Shown piece by piece: positions 37,145 through 44,751 of a stretch of DNA of 64,000 bases. Numbering within the stretch: the stretch's first letter is position 1; the number at the start of each line of letters is the position of its first letter. Origin of the DNA: Azotimanducus sp965220185 (GTDB taxonomy: Bacteria; Pseudomonadota; Gammaproteobacteria; Pseudomonadales; Azotimanducaceae). The DNA is taken from the NCBI GenBank assembly GCA_965220185.1, contig OZ244807.1, positions 2,294,001 to 2,358,000 on the forward strand. The letters are read 5' to 3'. A program made the position numbers and the translations under genes. The notes beneath the pieces are model-generated. The model was not told the DNA's origin and did not search any database. It saw nothing but the letters and a program-made list of their open reading frames with translations.

Positions 37145-37867
37145 TCAACGAAGTAGAGGTGAAGAATGTGCTGATGAATCTCGCTTAAGAATCAACGCAT
37201 GTGCAGTTTTCCATGGATCTTTCGCCATCTCTTGATCGATAGGTAGATAGATGGCGCGTCCGTGCCCTGTCTGCCCAACAGCATCAGCCATCAAATGAAC
37301 AAGTTCCTTTCGCTCTCCTTTTTCCAACACAACAAGCGCAGAATCCACAACGTCAGGGTGGTACGTCAGCGCATAGGCAACATCGTATCCGTCTCGATCT
37401 GTCACCAGTTTATTCGTCAGCAGACGCCCCACCAACTTACCCCGCAGAATCATCTCAGGCTTCGCCAACCGAACCCCATTTGCACACTGATAGTCTGAAG
37501 GTGTTGTGTCTTGCATATGTAATCTTGACGGCACAAGCGACACAGGCACATTCTGATACCTGAAATAGACCATGTTTGGGCGAAACCCGATTTTCGTCAA
37601 CGGAACGCCTTGGTCTCGCAACATCTTCAAATGCGTCGTCATAGCGCGTCGATGTTCGTAGGTCATGCCTTCGTCATACACATCTCGGTTGACAACGAGG
37701 TCAAGGTCGGTGCTATATCGATGGTTCCATAACGCGGCAAGTGCTGTGCCGCCGCCCAATCGAAGCGTGTTCCGCCCAACAACATTCTCTGAAAAGGTGT
37801 CGAACGTGTGTGTTGCAAAATCGAGCGCAGTCATCAATGCGCTGTCGAGTTCGACATGCGTGTCCAT
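37145..37867 (-). CDS. AbiEii-type nucleotidyltransferase toxin-like protein
   Basis: 240 residues from ATG 37867 (a TTG at 37876 would overlap the preceding stop as TTGA). LRLGGGTALAALWNHRYSTDLDLVV is the AbiEii/DUF1814 signature; GGTALA plus DLDL bind metal-NTP. AbiE toxins are nucleotidyltransferases in abortive-infection modules. The gene lies between the two TnpB elements together with its upstream partner, and is probably cargo of the composite. Base composition is more AT-rich than the flanking core genes. Confidence 0.78.
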   Translation of the reverse strand: MDTHVELDSALMTALDFATHTFDTFSENVVGRNTLRLGGGTALAALWNHRYSTDLDLVVNRDVYDEGMTYEHRRAMTTHLKMLRDQGVPLTKIGFRPNMVYFRYQNVPVSLVPSRLHMQDTTPSDYQCANGVRLAKPEMILRGKLVGRLLTNKLVTDRDGYDVAYALTYHPDVVDSALVVLEKGERKELVHLMADAVGQTGHGRAIYLPIDQEMAKDPWKTAHALILKRDSSAHSSPLLR

Positions 37868-37872
37868 CGAAC

Positions 37873-38361
37873 TCAAAACCCCACTTCGTCGTACTCATGC
37901 ACGCATGTTTTATCGATGACGTATGGCAACGGAAGCTGTCCGTGATCCGAAAACCAGTTCAGCACAATTGACATAGGTAATGTGATTTCCGTGTTCGGTC
38001 GTGATCGAATATAGGCGGCAATCTCACGAGGCGTTGCCCCGCTTTGCTTGATCAGGTCTTTGAAAAAAGCGGGCATCAACTCACCAAGTACCGCCATCAA
38101 CACGCCGTCCTTGCCGTCAAGTGAACCTTTGGTGAAGGCTTCCTTCACATCGAACGAATCGACACGGGTGTCATATCCGCCTTGAATTTGGCAGATATAC
38201 GCATCTGCGTCTTCGTCAAACGGGAATCGTTGGTTGGCTTTCTCTCCCTGAAAGCTCGAATCAGGCCGCAAAAGGTACGCAAGGAAATCAGGGTCACGTT
38301 CGTCGGCGAAGAGCCAGTCATCACTCTCAAAGTCGATATCTTTGGGGTCTGGCGGCAGCAT
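37873..38361 (-). CDS. Putative partner/antitoxin of the AbiEii-like protein
   Basis: 162 residues, acidic N-terminus (LPPDPKDIDFESDDW). The C-terminal half looks helix-rich around FFKDLIKQSGATPREIAAYI. No clear AbiEi signature is visible; the antitoxin role is inferred from tight upstream linkage. A GTG one codon earlier is an alternative start. It lies 42 bp from the left end of TnpB element copy 2. Confidence 0.55.
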   Translation of the reverse strand: MLPPDPKDIDFESDDWLFADERDPDFLAYLLRPDSSFQGEKANQRFPFDEDADAYICQIQGGYDTRVDSFDVKEAFTKGSLDGKDGVLMAVLGELMPAFFKDLIKQSGATPREIAAYIRSRPNTEITLPMSIVLNWFSDHGQLPLPYVIDKTCVHEYDEVGF

Positions 38362-38403
38362 CACAATGGCACTGAAGATGGGCTGGTTATGAGGGAATTA
38401 TAC

Positions 38404-39717
38404 GGGACTTATATAGATGGTGCCGGAAATGGGCGACACCCAACCCATCAAAATAAAGTAAAATAGTCACATGGAATACGTCCACCGCTCAACCCGCTAC
38501 CGCCTACTGCCCCGCACCCGTGCGAAGCACACTCGGTTGCTGCAGGTGACCGGGGCATGCATCTGGGTATGGAACCGGATGCTGGCGTGGAACGAAGAGG
38601 CATACGAATGGCATGAACGGATTCCGTGGGTGCTCCCAACGCCGTCCACCACGTTCTTCTCGCTTGGCAAGCAGTTCACCAAGCTTCGGTCCGAAACGGA
38701 CTGGCTGCAAGCCCTTCCGTTCGCAGCCGCTCGGCATGTCCTCAAGTATCAGGCGGATGCGTGGACGAAGTTCTTCAAACGCCAAGGCGGACATCCCAGT
38801 TACAAGTCGAAGTACCGGACACGGACGGTCACGTTCCCTGAACCCGGACACTTCCAACTGACAGGGAACAGCATCCGATTGCAGAAGCTTGGCTGGTTCC
38901 GTCTCGCCCGCCGAGGGGGCGACCCGTATCGTGACTATGAAGCCCGCTCAGTGACGGTCAAGCGTGAATGCGGGAAATGGTATGCGGCGGTGCTGTACAA
39001 GGTGCCTGCTTCTGCTGTCGTTTCGGCTGCGCCGGAAGGGACCGCACTTGGCGTCGATATGAATGCCCGGCAAGTGGCCACAAGCGACGGGACATTCCAT
39101 CGCCTGGACGCAGGTCGGCTACAGCGTCTTGAGTGCCGCAAGCGCCGGTATCAGCGCCGCACGGCACGGCAGGTGATTGGTTCAAGCCGAAGGGCAATCA
39201 CCAAGCGGCGTCTGTCGAATGTGTATCGCAACATCCGCTGCTACCGGGACAACTGGCAACACCATGTCTCCAAGCAGATCGCATCAATCGCTGAAACGGT
39301 GGTGGTTGGGAAGCTCAATACAAAAGGCATGACCGCTTCGGCGAAGGGGACGCAAGAACAACCCGGCACACATGTGAAACAAAAGTCGGGATTGAACCGC
39401 GAGATTCTCAACACCGGATGGGCGGGGCTCAAAGCGAAGCTCGCCTACAAGTCGGCACGACTCATCGAAGTGAATCCGAAGCACACCAGCCAGCGGTGCT
39501 CGAAGTGCGGGCTCATTGACAAGAACAACCGTCCATCACAAGCCGTCTTCAGGCGCTTGGCGTGTGGACATCAAGACAATGCGGATATCAATGCCGCATT
39601 GAATATTCTGGCCTCCGGGATTGGGGCGGCTGGACGTGGAGGCGGCGACATTGGTCGGCCTGTGAAACGTCAAGAAATAGCAGATGTCGGAGTTCCGGCA
39701 TCATGTATATAAGTCCC
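38404..39717 (+). mobile_element. TnpB insertion element, copy 2 (1,314 bp)
   Basis: Same length as copy 1, with the same ends and an identical TnpB translation. The left flank is ATTATAC and the right flank AAATTTAG. Together with copy 1 it brackets the AbiEii-like pair in direct orientation. Confidence 0.9.
38471..39712 (+). CDS. tnpB: TnpB-like RNA-guided nuclease homolog (IS copy 2)
   Basis: 413 residues, identical to the copy at 35889, so the duplication is recent. It has the same Gly280 at the RuvC-II position and the same reduced zinc ribbon. The right-end sequence differs only outside the element: the 20 bases after this copy are AAATTTAGGATGGGAATTGT, those after copy 1 AAATAGCAGTCAACGAAGTA. 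If an omega-RNA is made, its guide would differ accordingly. Confidence 0.88.
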   Translation: MEYVHRSTRYRLLPRTRAKHTRLLQVTGACIWVWNRMLAWNEEAYEWHERIPWVLPTPSTTFFSLGKQFTKLRSETDWLQALPFAAARHVLKYQADAWTKFFKRQGGHPSYKSKYRTRTVTFPEPGHFQLTGNSIRLQKLGWFRLARRGGDPYRDYEARSVTVKRECGKWYAAVLYKVPASAVVSAAPEGTALGVDMNARQVATSDGTFHRLDAGRLQRLECRKRRYQRRTARQVIGSSRRAITKRRLSNVYRNIRCYRDNWQHHVSKQIASIAETVVVGKLNTKGMTASAKGTQEQPGTHVKQKSGLNREILNTGWAGLKAKLAYKSARLIEVNPKHTSQRCSKCGLIDKNNRPSQAVFRRLACGHQDNADINAALNILASGIGAAGRGGGDIGRPVKRQEIADVGVPASCI

Positions 39718-39725
39718 AAATTTAG
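39718..39725. repeat. 8-bp flank AAATTTAG, right of the composite
   Basis: Matches 35814-35821 exactly; see that entry. Confidence 0.6.
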
Positions 39726-39870
39726 GATGGGAATTGTTCCAGTTTGTGCCGCCCCCTGTATGGTGGAAGGAGACACTTTGCGCCGCCGCGGGCAGGCTGG
39801 CCATGACCGCCACCAGCGCGATGCCAAGGGCCGTCAGGAGTTTAAAGGGTAGGAGGGGGGGATGTTTCAC
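39718..39870 (-). pseudogene. N-terminal part of the split secreted protein gene, with C7 tract
   Basis: Starts at ATG 39870: MKHPPLLPFKLLTALGIALV followed by the rest of a signal peptide ending LPAAAQ, then SVSFHHTGGGTNWNN. Codons 4-6 fall in a run of seven C residues, a likely slippage site. The coding frame runs into TnpB element copy 2. The remainder is at 35297-35821. The related remnant at 25649 has a C12 tract in the equivalent place. Confidence 0.7.
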
Positions 39871-40212
39871 GACAGTGTCCGAAAAACAAAATGGTGTCTA
39901 GGAGCCTGCGCCGTAGAAATTCGCGGCTGCAAATCCGCTCCCACTCGCCCGTTTGAACGCTCGATCTCGTCAAATATAGCCCGATATTATCCTCAATCGA
40001 CCGTCTAAACGGGCGGCGGGATCGAATTTTCGCTATCGTGACTTTCTACGGCCGTGACTTTCTACGGCGCAGGCTCCTAGCATACACTAATAGCTATGCG
40101 AGGGTCACAAGCAATCGAGCGGGATGGCGGTGGGGTCTCGGCAGATGATGAAATGTCAAAAACAGACACTGCCAACAGTTGGACAACTCTCGCTCGCTGT
40201 AAGTGATATTCT
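39871..40212. other. Non-coding region upstream of the TolC gene, containing MITE-3
   Basis: 342 bp. Positions 39898-40080 are a MITE. The 132 bp from 40081 to 40212 must hold the promoter of the TolC/PAS-HlyD/ABC operon. I see no long ORF or RNA gene, and no clear -35/-10 pair worth naming. Confidence 0.6.
39898..40080. mobile_element. MITE-3 (TA-flanked, 183 bp)
   Basis: Terminal inverted repeats CTAGGAGCCTGCGCCGTAGA at the left and the complementary sequence at the right. TA sits at both borders. An internal inverted repeat around CCCGTTT/AAACGGG is present. Near the right end GTGACTTTCTACGG is repeated in tandem. No coding capacity, and it lacks the core shared by MITE-1 and MITE-2. Confidence 0.75.
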
Positions 40213-41826
40213 ATGATGCTTGCTAATTGCTGGATTAGACCATTGACGCTGGCTACAGCTGTGCGCCTTGCGCGTTCCTCTGCCGAATTCATTGCCTTTC
40301 TATCGGTCTTCGCAGCGATGTGCGCGGCGGTGCTTGCAATGCCAACATGCGCATTCGGCGCACCCGCCGAAGAGGACATGCCTGAATCCGAGGCGATTGA
40401 GCTGAACGTGCGCGAGGTGATCGTGCTTGCGCTTCGCAACAGCCGCGCGCTAGAGAACGCTCGCCTGAACCGCGCCATTGACCGGCTGTCGCTTGATTTG
40501 GCCGAAGCCGAATTCATGCCGAGATTCACGCTCGGTGCCAATTCTCAGCGCAGCGAGACGCGGGGCAGTCTTCAGACCAGCAATACCGAGACGACGGGTG
40601 TTCGCTCGGCGATTGCGCTTCGCATTCCGACTGGTGGAGACGTCTCGTTGTCGTCGAGCGTCACTGGTCAGGGTGGCGGCTCCTCGTTGCTCGATTCACA
40701 CACCAATGCCGTGACGCTTACCTTTACTCAACCGCTGCTGCGCGGTGCGGGATTCGATACTGCGCTGGCAAACCTGCGAGCGGCGCGTGTGGGCGAGGAA
40801 ATCAATGTGCTCGGCTTTGAATCGGCGGTAACCTCGCTGATGTCGAGCGCCCTTAATAGTTTCCGCAGCTATGTGCAGGCTGAGCGCCGCGACGAAATCG
40901 CCGCGCGTTCGCTAGAGCGGGCGCGGCAATTGCTTCAAGTGAACAAGCTGCTGGTGCAGGCTGGACGGATTGCGGAGCGCGACATCATTCAGGCCGAAGC
41001 CGACATCGCCCGCCGTGAACTCGATGTCATCTCCGCGCGCGGCGGACTCGACACCGCTCGCCTGAGTCTCATTGATGTGCTTGATCTCGAAACGGGCACC
41101 CGCTTTGAAGTCGCCGAGTCATTTAGCGAGGGTCAGCCAGAGCCGCTCGAGGTCGATGTCGAGACAGCCATGGAGATAGCCCTCGCCAATCGCCCTGACC
41201 ATCAAATTAGCCTGCTCGGCATCCGCAACGCCCAGAGACGACTAGCCGTGGCGCGCAACTCGCGTCTCTGGAATCTCTCGCTTTCGCTCAGCCGCAATTT
41301 CCGCGCGTCCGACGATCGCTTTGTCGATGCCTTCGGCGGCTTCGGCCGCACTGGCACGCAGATCGGCCTGAACCTCAATGTGCCAATCGGTCAAGACGCC
41401 GACCGGCTACGCCTCTCGCTGCGAAGCGCCGAGGCGGGTCTGCGTGTGGCCGAGAACGGCTTGAAGGATCTGCGTCAACGCATTGAGATTGAAGTGCGCA
41501 ATGCCGTGCGCAACCTGATGCTGGCAGAGCAGCGCGTCGAACTCGCACGCCGGGCAAGGGAGCTGTCCGAAGAGAAGACCGAGATAGAGCGGGAAAAACT
41601 GAACTTGGGGGTGACCACCAACTTCCAGCTGGTCGCTTTCGAGAATGACCTGGTGTTCGCGCAGAACGCCGAGCTCGATGCCGAATTCAGCCATCTCAAC
41701 GCTGCCACCGCTCTCGACCGCACCTTGGGAACGACACTTGAGCGATGGGGCATCGATCTTGACCTTGTCGAACACAGCACCGAAGCATCGGAGCGCTATG
41801 GCATGGATACCGGGGGCACACGTTGA
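40213..41826 (+). CDS. TolC-family outer membrane efflux protein
   Basis: 537 residues. A long N-terminal region with signal peptide ends near LAMPTCAFGA (residue ~49). Two OEP repeats follow: LNVREVIVLALRNSRALENA and VDVETAMEIALANRPDHQIS mark the starts of the two helical hairpin halves, and QPLLRGAGFD is typical. It forms the outer-membrane channel of a tripartite exporter. Its stop overlaps the start of the adaptor gene (TGATG). Confidence 0.9.
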   Translation: MMLANCWIRPLTLATAVRLARSSAEFIAFLSVFAAMCAAVLAMPTCAFGAPAEEDMPESEAIELNVREVIVLALRNSRALENARLNRAIDRLSLDLAEAEFMPRFTLGANSQRSETRGSLQTSNTETTGVRSAIALRIPTGGDVSLSSSVTGQGGGSSLLDSHTNAVTLTFTQPLLRGAGFDTALANLRAARVGEEINVLGFESAVTSLMSSALNSFRSYVQAERRDEIAARSLERARQLLQVNKLLVQAGRIAERDIIQAEADIARRELDVISARGGLDTARLSLIDVLDLETGTRFEVAESFSEGQPEPLEVDVETAMEIALANRPDHQISLLGIRNAQRRLAVARNSRLWNLSLSLSRNFRASDDRFVDAFGGFGRTGTQIGLNLNVPIGQDADRLRLSLRSAEAGLRVAENGLKDLRQRIEIEVRNAVRNLMLAEQRVELARRARELSEEKTEIEREKLNLGVTTNFQLVAFENDLVFAQNAELDAEFSHLNAATALDRTLGTTLERWGIDLDLVEHSTEASERYGMDTGGTR

Positions 41827-43607
41827 TGAACAGCTTGGACACATCGGCAAGCGACGGCGCGCCGCAAACCCTACAGGAGGCGGTGCTTCAGACGCTCGCA
41901 AATGCTGTTATCTCGCTGAAGCCTGATGGCGTGATCACGACGTTCAATGACGCCGCCGAGGCCATCACTGGCCTCGAATCGCAGGCAACCATCGGGCAGA
42001 CCTTCGCCGCAGTGTTCCTCGAAATGAAAGACGCCGAAGATTTTACGCAAACCGTCTTCGATTCGGTCTACAAGGGGCCGCTTGTCAGCCAGCGCGTCGT
42101 TCAAGCTGATTTCGGCAACGGCCAGCGCTCGCTGTCAATGAGCGTGTCGCGCATCTCAAGCCGCAATGAGATTGAGGCCGACACTGACACAGGTGTCGCG
42201 GTGGTGTTCGAAGACATCACCGAGCTTCGCGAGCTTCGCGACGAGGTTGATTCGCAGCACCGTGAGCTGCGCCAAGCCTATGTCAACCTTGAGGAGCAGA
42301 ACCGCACCCTTGCGGAAGCGGGCCGCCAGACACGCATTGCGCGCTTCGGTGTGGTCGGTGCGGTGGTGGTGCTGCTGACGCTAGTTGGCATCTATGTGCT
42401 CAGCCTGCGTCCGGACACGCCAAGCCGCGAGGCGGCGGCAGTGGCGTCTGAACCGGATGCGGAGCGCCTGTTGACCGTGATGCCAAGCGAGTTGGTCGAG
42501 ACAGTGGCGATGACCGGACAGCTTGCGCCGCTTCGCAAGGTTGACATCACCAGCCCGGTGACTGGCAAGGTGGGGACTGTCCATGCCCAATTTGGGACGA
42601 GTGTGGACAAGGATGATCTGCTCCTTGAGCTCGATGTCACTGAAACGCGCGTTCAGCATCGCGACGCGGAGGCGCGCCTCATCAAAGCCCAGGAGCGGCT
42701 TGACGAAGTCGAGAATTGGGACGAGAGTGTCGAGGTCTCGCGTGCGCGCCAAGCGACCATGAGAGCGAAACTTGGCCTTGAAGATAGCCGCAGACGGCTT
42801 GAGAGCACGGCGTTTCTGCTTGAAAACGGCGTCATACCTTCTTCCGAACACATTGCGGCGCAGCGCGAGTACACCAGCCGCGAGTTCGATCTTGAATCGT
42901 CCCAGCAGGATCTCGATAGCACGCTGAAGCGGGGAGAGTCCGAGCTGCGCCTTGCCAAGATTGAATTTGAGAATGCTCGCGTGGAGCTCGACGAGTTGAG
43001 TGAAGCATTGCGCCTGTCCGCACTGCGGGCGCCAGTGGCAGGCCTGGTCATGCGTCCGACGTCCGACGGCGGGTTCTCGGGCGGGCAGCAAGGTGGCTCT
43101 CGCATCGCGGAGGGCGACGAGGTCAACCAAGGCGAGCGTTTGGTGACCATTGGCGATCTCGATGGGATTTCGGTAGAGGGGCGTGTTGACGAGACCGATA
43201 TCGTGAAAATCAAGGTTGGCGACGAGGCGCTGATTAGCAGCGATGCGTTTGCGGGCACAGTGCTGCGCGGCCAGGTTGAGCAGGTATCCACCGAGGCGGT
43301 GGCGGAACAGTATTCCTTGCCCTACTTCACTGTCAGGGCCGTCGTCCCTCAGCTGACGCCTGCGGAGCGCGATGCTATTCGCCTTGGCATGTCCGCGGTG
43401 CTCAATGTCGTGGTGCGCCAAGAGCCGGAGGCGATTCTGGTGCCGCTCGCCGCAATCAACATGGTGAACCGGGAGCCATTTGTGCGTGTTCTGCGCGACG
43501 AGGAAACGGTAGCCGTGCCGGTCTCCGTTGGTGAAACCACCGCCAGCCATGCGGAGATTCTTGACGGCATTGTTGCTGGCGACCAGATTCTGCTGCTGGA
43601 GGGTTAG
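41826..43607 (+). CDS. PAS domain fused to a HlyD/MacA-type periplasmic adaptor
   Basis: 593 residues from ATG 41826. Residues ~15-130 are a PAS domain (VISLKPDGVITTFNDAAEAI; VVFEDITELRELRDEV at its end). A coiled coil covers ~130-170 and a single membrane helix ~175-198 (VVGAVVVLLTLVGIYVLSL). The membrane-fusion-protein core follows: MTGQLAPLRKVDITSPVTGK, a long hairpin coiled coil, then LSALRAPVAGLVMRP. The PAS domain would lie in the cytoplasm, so ligand or redox state could gate export. PAS is not a normal part of MacA/HlyD adaptors. Confidence 0.88.
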   Translation: MNSLDTSASDGAPQTLQEAVLQTLANAVISLKPDGVITTFNDAAEAITGLESQATIGQTFAAVFLEMKDAEDFTQTVFDSVYKGPLVSQRVVQADFGNGQRSLSMSVSRISSRNEIEADTDTGVAVVFEDITELRELRDEVDSQHRELRQAYVNLEEQNRTLAEAGRQTRIARFGVVGAVVVLLTLVGIYVLSLRPDTPSREAAAVASEPDAERLLTVMPSELVETVAMTGQLAPLRKVDITSPVTGKVGTVHAQFGTSVDKDDLLLELDVTETRVQHRDAEARLIKAQERLDEVENWDESVEVSRARQATMRAKLGLEDSRRRLESTAFLLENGVIPSSEHIAAQREYTSREFDLESSQQDLDSTLKRGESELRLAKIEFENARVELDELSEALRLSALRAPVAGLVMRPTSDGGFSGGQQGGSRIAEGDEVNQGERLVTIGDLDGISVEGRVDETDIVKIKVGDEALISSDAFAGTVLRGQVEQVSTEAVAEQYSLPYFTVRAVVPQLTPAERDAIRLGMSAVLNVVVRQEPEAILVPLAAINMVNREPFVRVLRDEETVAVPVSVGETTASHAEILDGIVAGDQILLLEG

Positions 43608-43640
43608 CTATGGCGCTGGCGAACCGAGTCACTTTGGGAT

Positions 43641-43947
43641 TAGCGCTCCATCAAACTAATATTGCCGCATCAGTGGCTGCGGGCAGGTTCCGCGCAAGGC
43701 GCGTCGCGCAGGGAATATCAGGCATATTGCCAAGCGGCGCAACGCCGCACGAGGACTGCCCGCAGCCACCCGAAGGGCGCATCCACATGCGCCCATCGAC
43801 ACGCTTGCGAGGGTGCCCCTCGCGCTTTTGGCTGATGGCTCTGTTACGACCCTTGGCAATACGGCGGGGTATTCCCTGCGGGCCGCGCCTTGCATCTGAG
43901 CGCTTGTGGGTGCGCTGATGCGGCATTATCAGTTTGATGGAGCACTA
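43641..43947. mobile_element. MITE-2 (TA-flanked, two hairpin modules) inside the ABC ATPase gene
   Basis: 307 bp including TA borders. Imperfect terminal repeats are TAGCGCTCCATCAAACTAAT on the left and TAGTGCTCCATCAAACTGAT (complement of the right end), each continuing to CGCATCAG. They are unrelated to MITE-1 ends. Inside, the first hairpin has GTGGCTGCGGGCAG arms around core C4 (43698-43745). A second weaker hairpin holds core C5 (43843-43889). Removing the element with one TA restores an ATPase frame starting at ATG 43610, which shows the insertion site directly. Confidence 0.88.
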
Positions 43948-44751
43948 GCGCGAGTCTCGCGATGGCTCCGTGCACAGCCCATGACCGTTCGCCAGACGGC
44001 ACTGCCCGATGACTCACCCCCGCTAGCCGACGCCGGGATGCCGCTTGTGAGTCTGCGCGATGTGCGCAAGCACTACACCATCGGCCCGGTGAAATCGCAT
44101 GTGCTGAAAGGCGTGGAGCTCGATGTGCATCCCGGCGACCTGCTCTCGATCATGGGTTCATCGGGTTCCGGCAAATCCACCCTGCTCAATGTCATGGGGC
44201 TGCTTGATCGTCCGTCAAGTGGTGTCATCAGTGTGGCTGGACGCGACCTGTCAGCATTGGACGACGATGAGATTTCCGAAGCGCGCAACCAAAGCATCGG
44301 CTTTGTGTTCCAGTCATTCCGCTTGCTGCCGCGCATGTCTGCGTGGCGGAACGTCGCCTTGCCGCTCGCCTACCGGGGCATTGATGGCGCGGATGCGCGC
44401 GAGCGCGCCGAAGAGATGCTAGAGCGGGTGGCCATGAGCGACAGGGCCGAGCATCTTCCAGATCAATTGTCCGGTGGCCAGCAGCAGCGCGTCGCCATCG
44501 CGCGCGCGCTGGTGACATCGCCCGCCATGCTGCTCGCTGATGAACCCACCGGCGCGCTGGATCCACGCACTGGCGATGAGATCATGCGCCTGTTCATCGA
44601 GCTCAACGCAACGCGCGGCATCTCAGTGGCCATCATCACCCATGACCTGGACGTGGCGCGCCAGTGCGCGATCAACATGCGCCTCGTTGACGGACGGCTT
44701 GTGCAAGTAGGCGGTGGTGCGAACTCGTCGGAGGCCGCCGCCACGACATGA
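43918..44751 (+). CDS. ABC transporter ATP-binding protein (MacB/LolD type), start supplied by MITE-2
   Basis: 277 residues from ATG 43918. Walker A GSSGSGKSTLLN, signature LSGGQQQRVAIARAL and Walker B LLADEPTGALD are intact. Before the insertion the gene evidently began at ATG 43610, 2 bp after the adaptor stop, as MALANRVTLGLARVSRWLRA. The frame from 43610 now ends in the MITE at TGA 43916-43918, overlapping the new ATG (TGATG), so reinitiation can still couple translation. GTG 43906 and ATG 43981 are alternative starts. The catalytic domain begins after residue ~40 and is unaffected. Confidence 0.85.
   Translation: MRHYQFDGALARVSRWLRAQPMTVRQTALPDDSPPLADAGMPLVSLRDVRKHYTIGPVKSHVLKGVELDVHPGDLLSIMGSSGSGKSTLLNVMGLLDRPSSGVISVAGRDLSALDDDEISEARNQSIGFVFQSFRLLPRMSAWRNVALPLAYRGIDGADARERAEEMLERVAMSDRAEHLPDQLSGGQQQRVAIARALVTSPAMLLADEPTGALDPRTGDEIMRLFIELNATRGISVAIITHDLDVARQCAINMRLVDGRLVQVGGGANSSEAAATT

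Noticed and set aside
43610..43918. 102-residue protein starting at the old ATPase ATG
   Set aside because: After ten native codons it reads through MITE-2 sequence. It is a by-product of the insertion, though its translation may matter for reinitiation.
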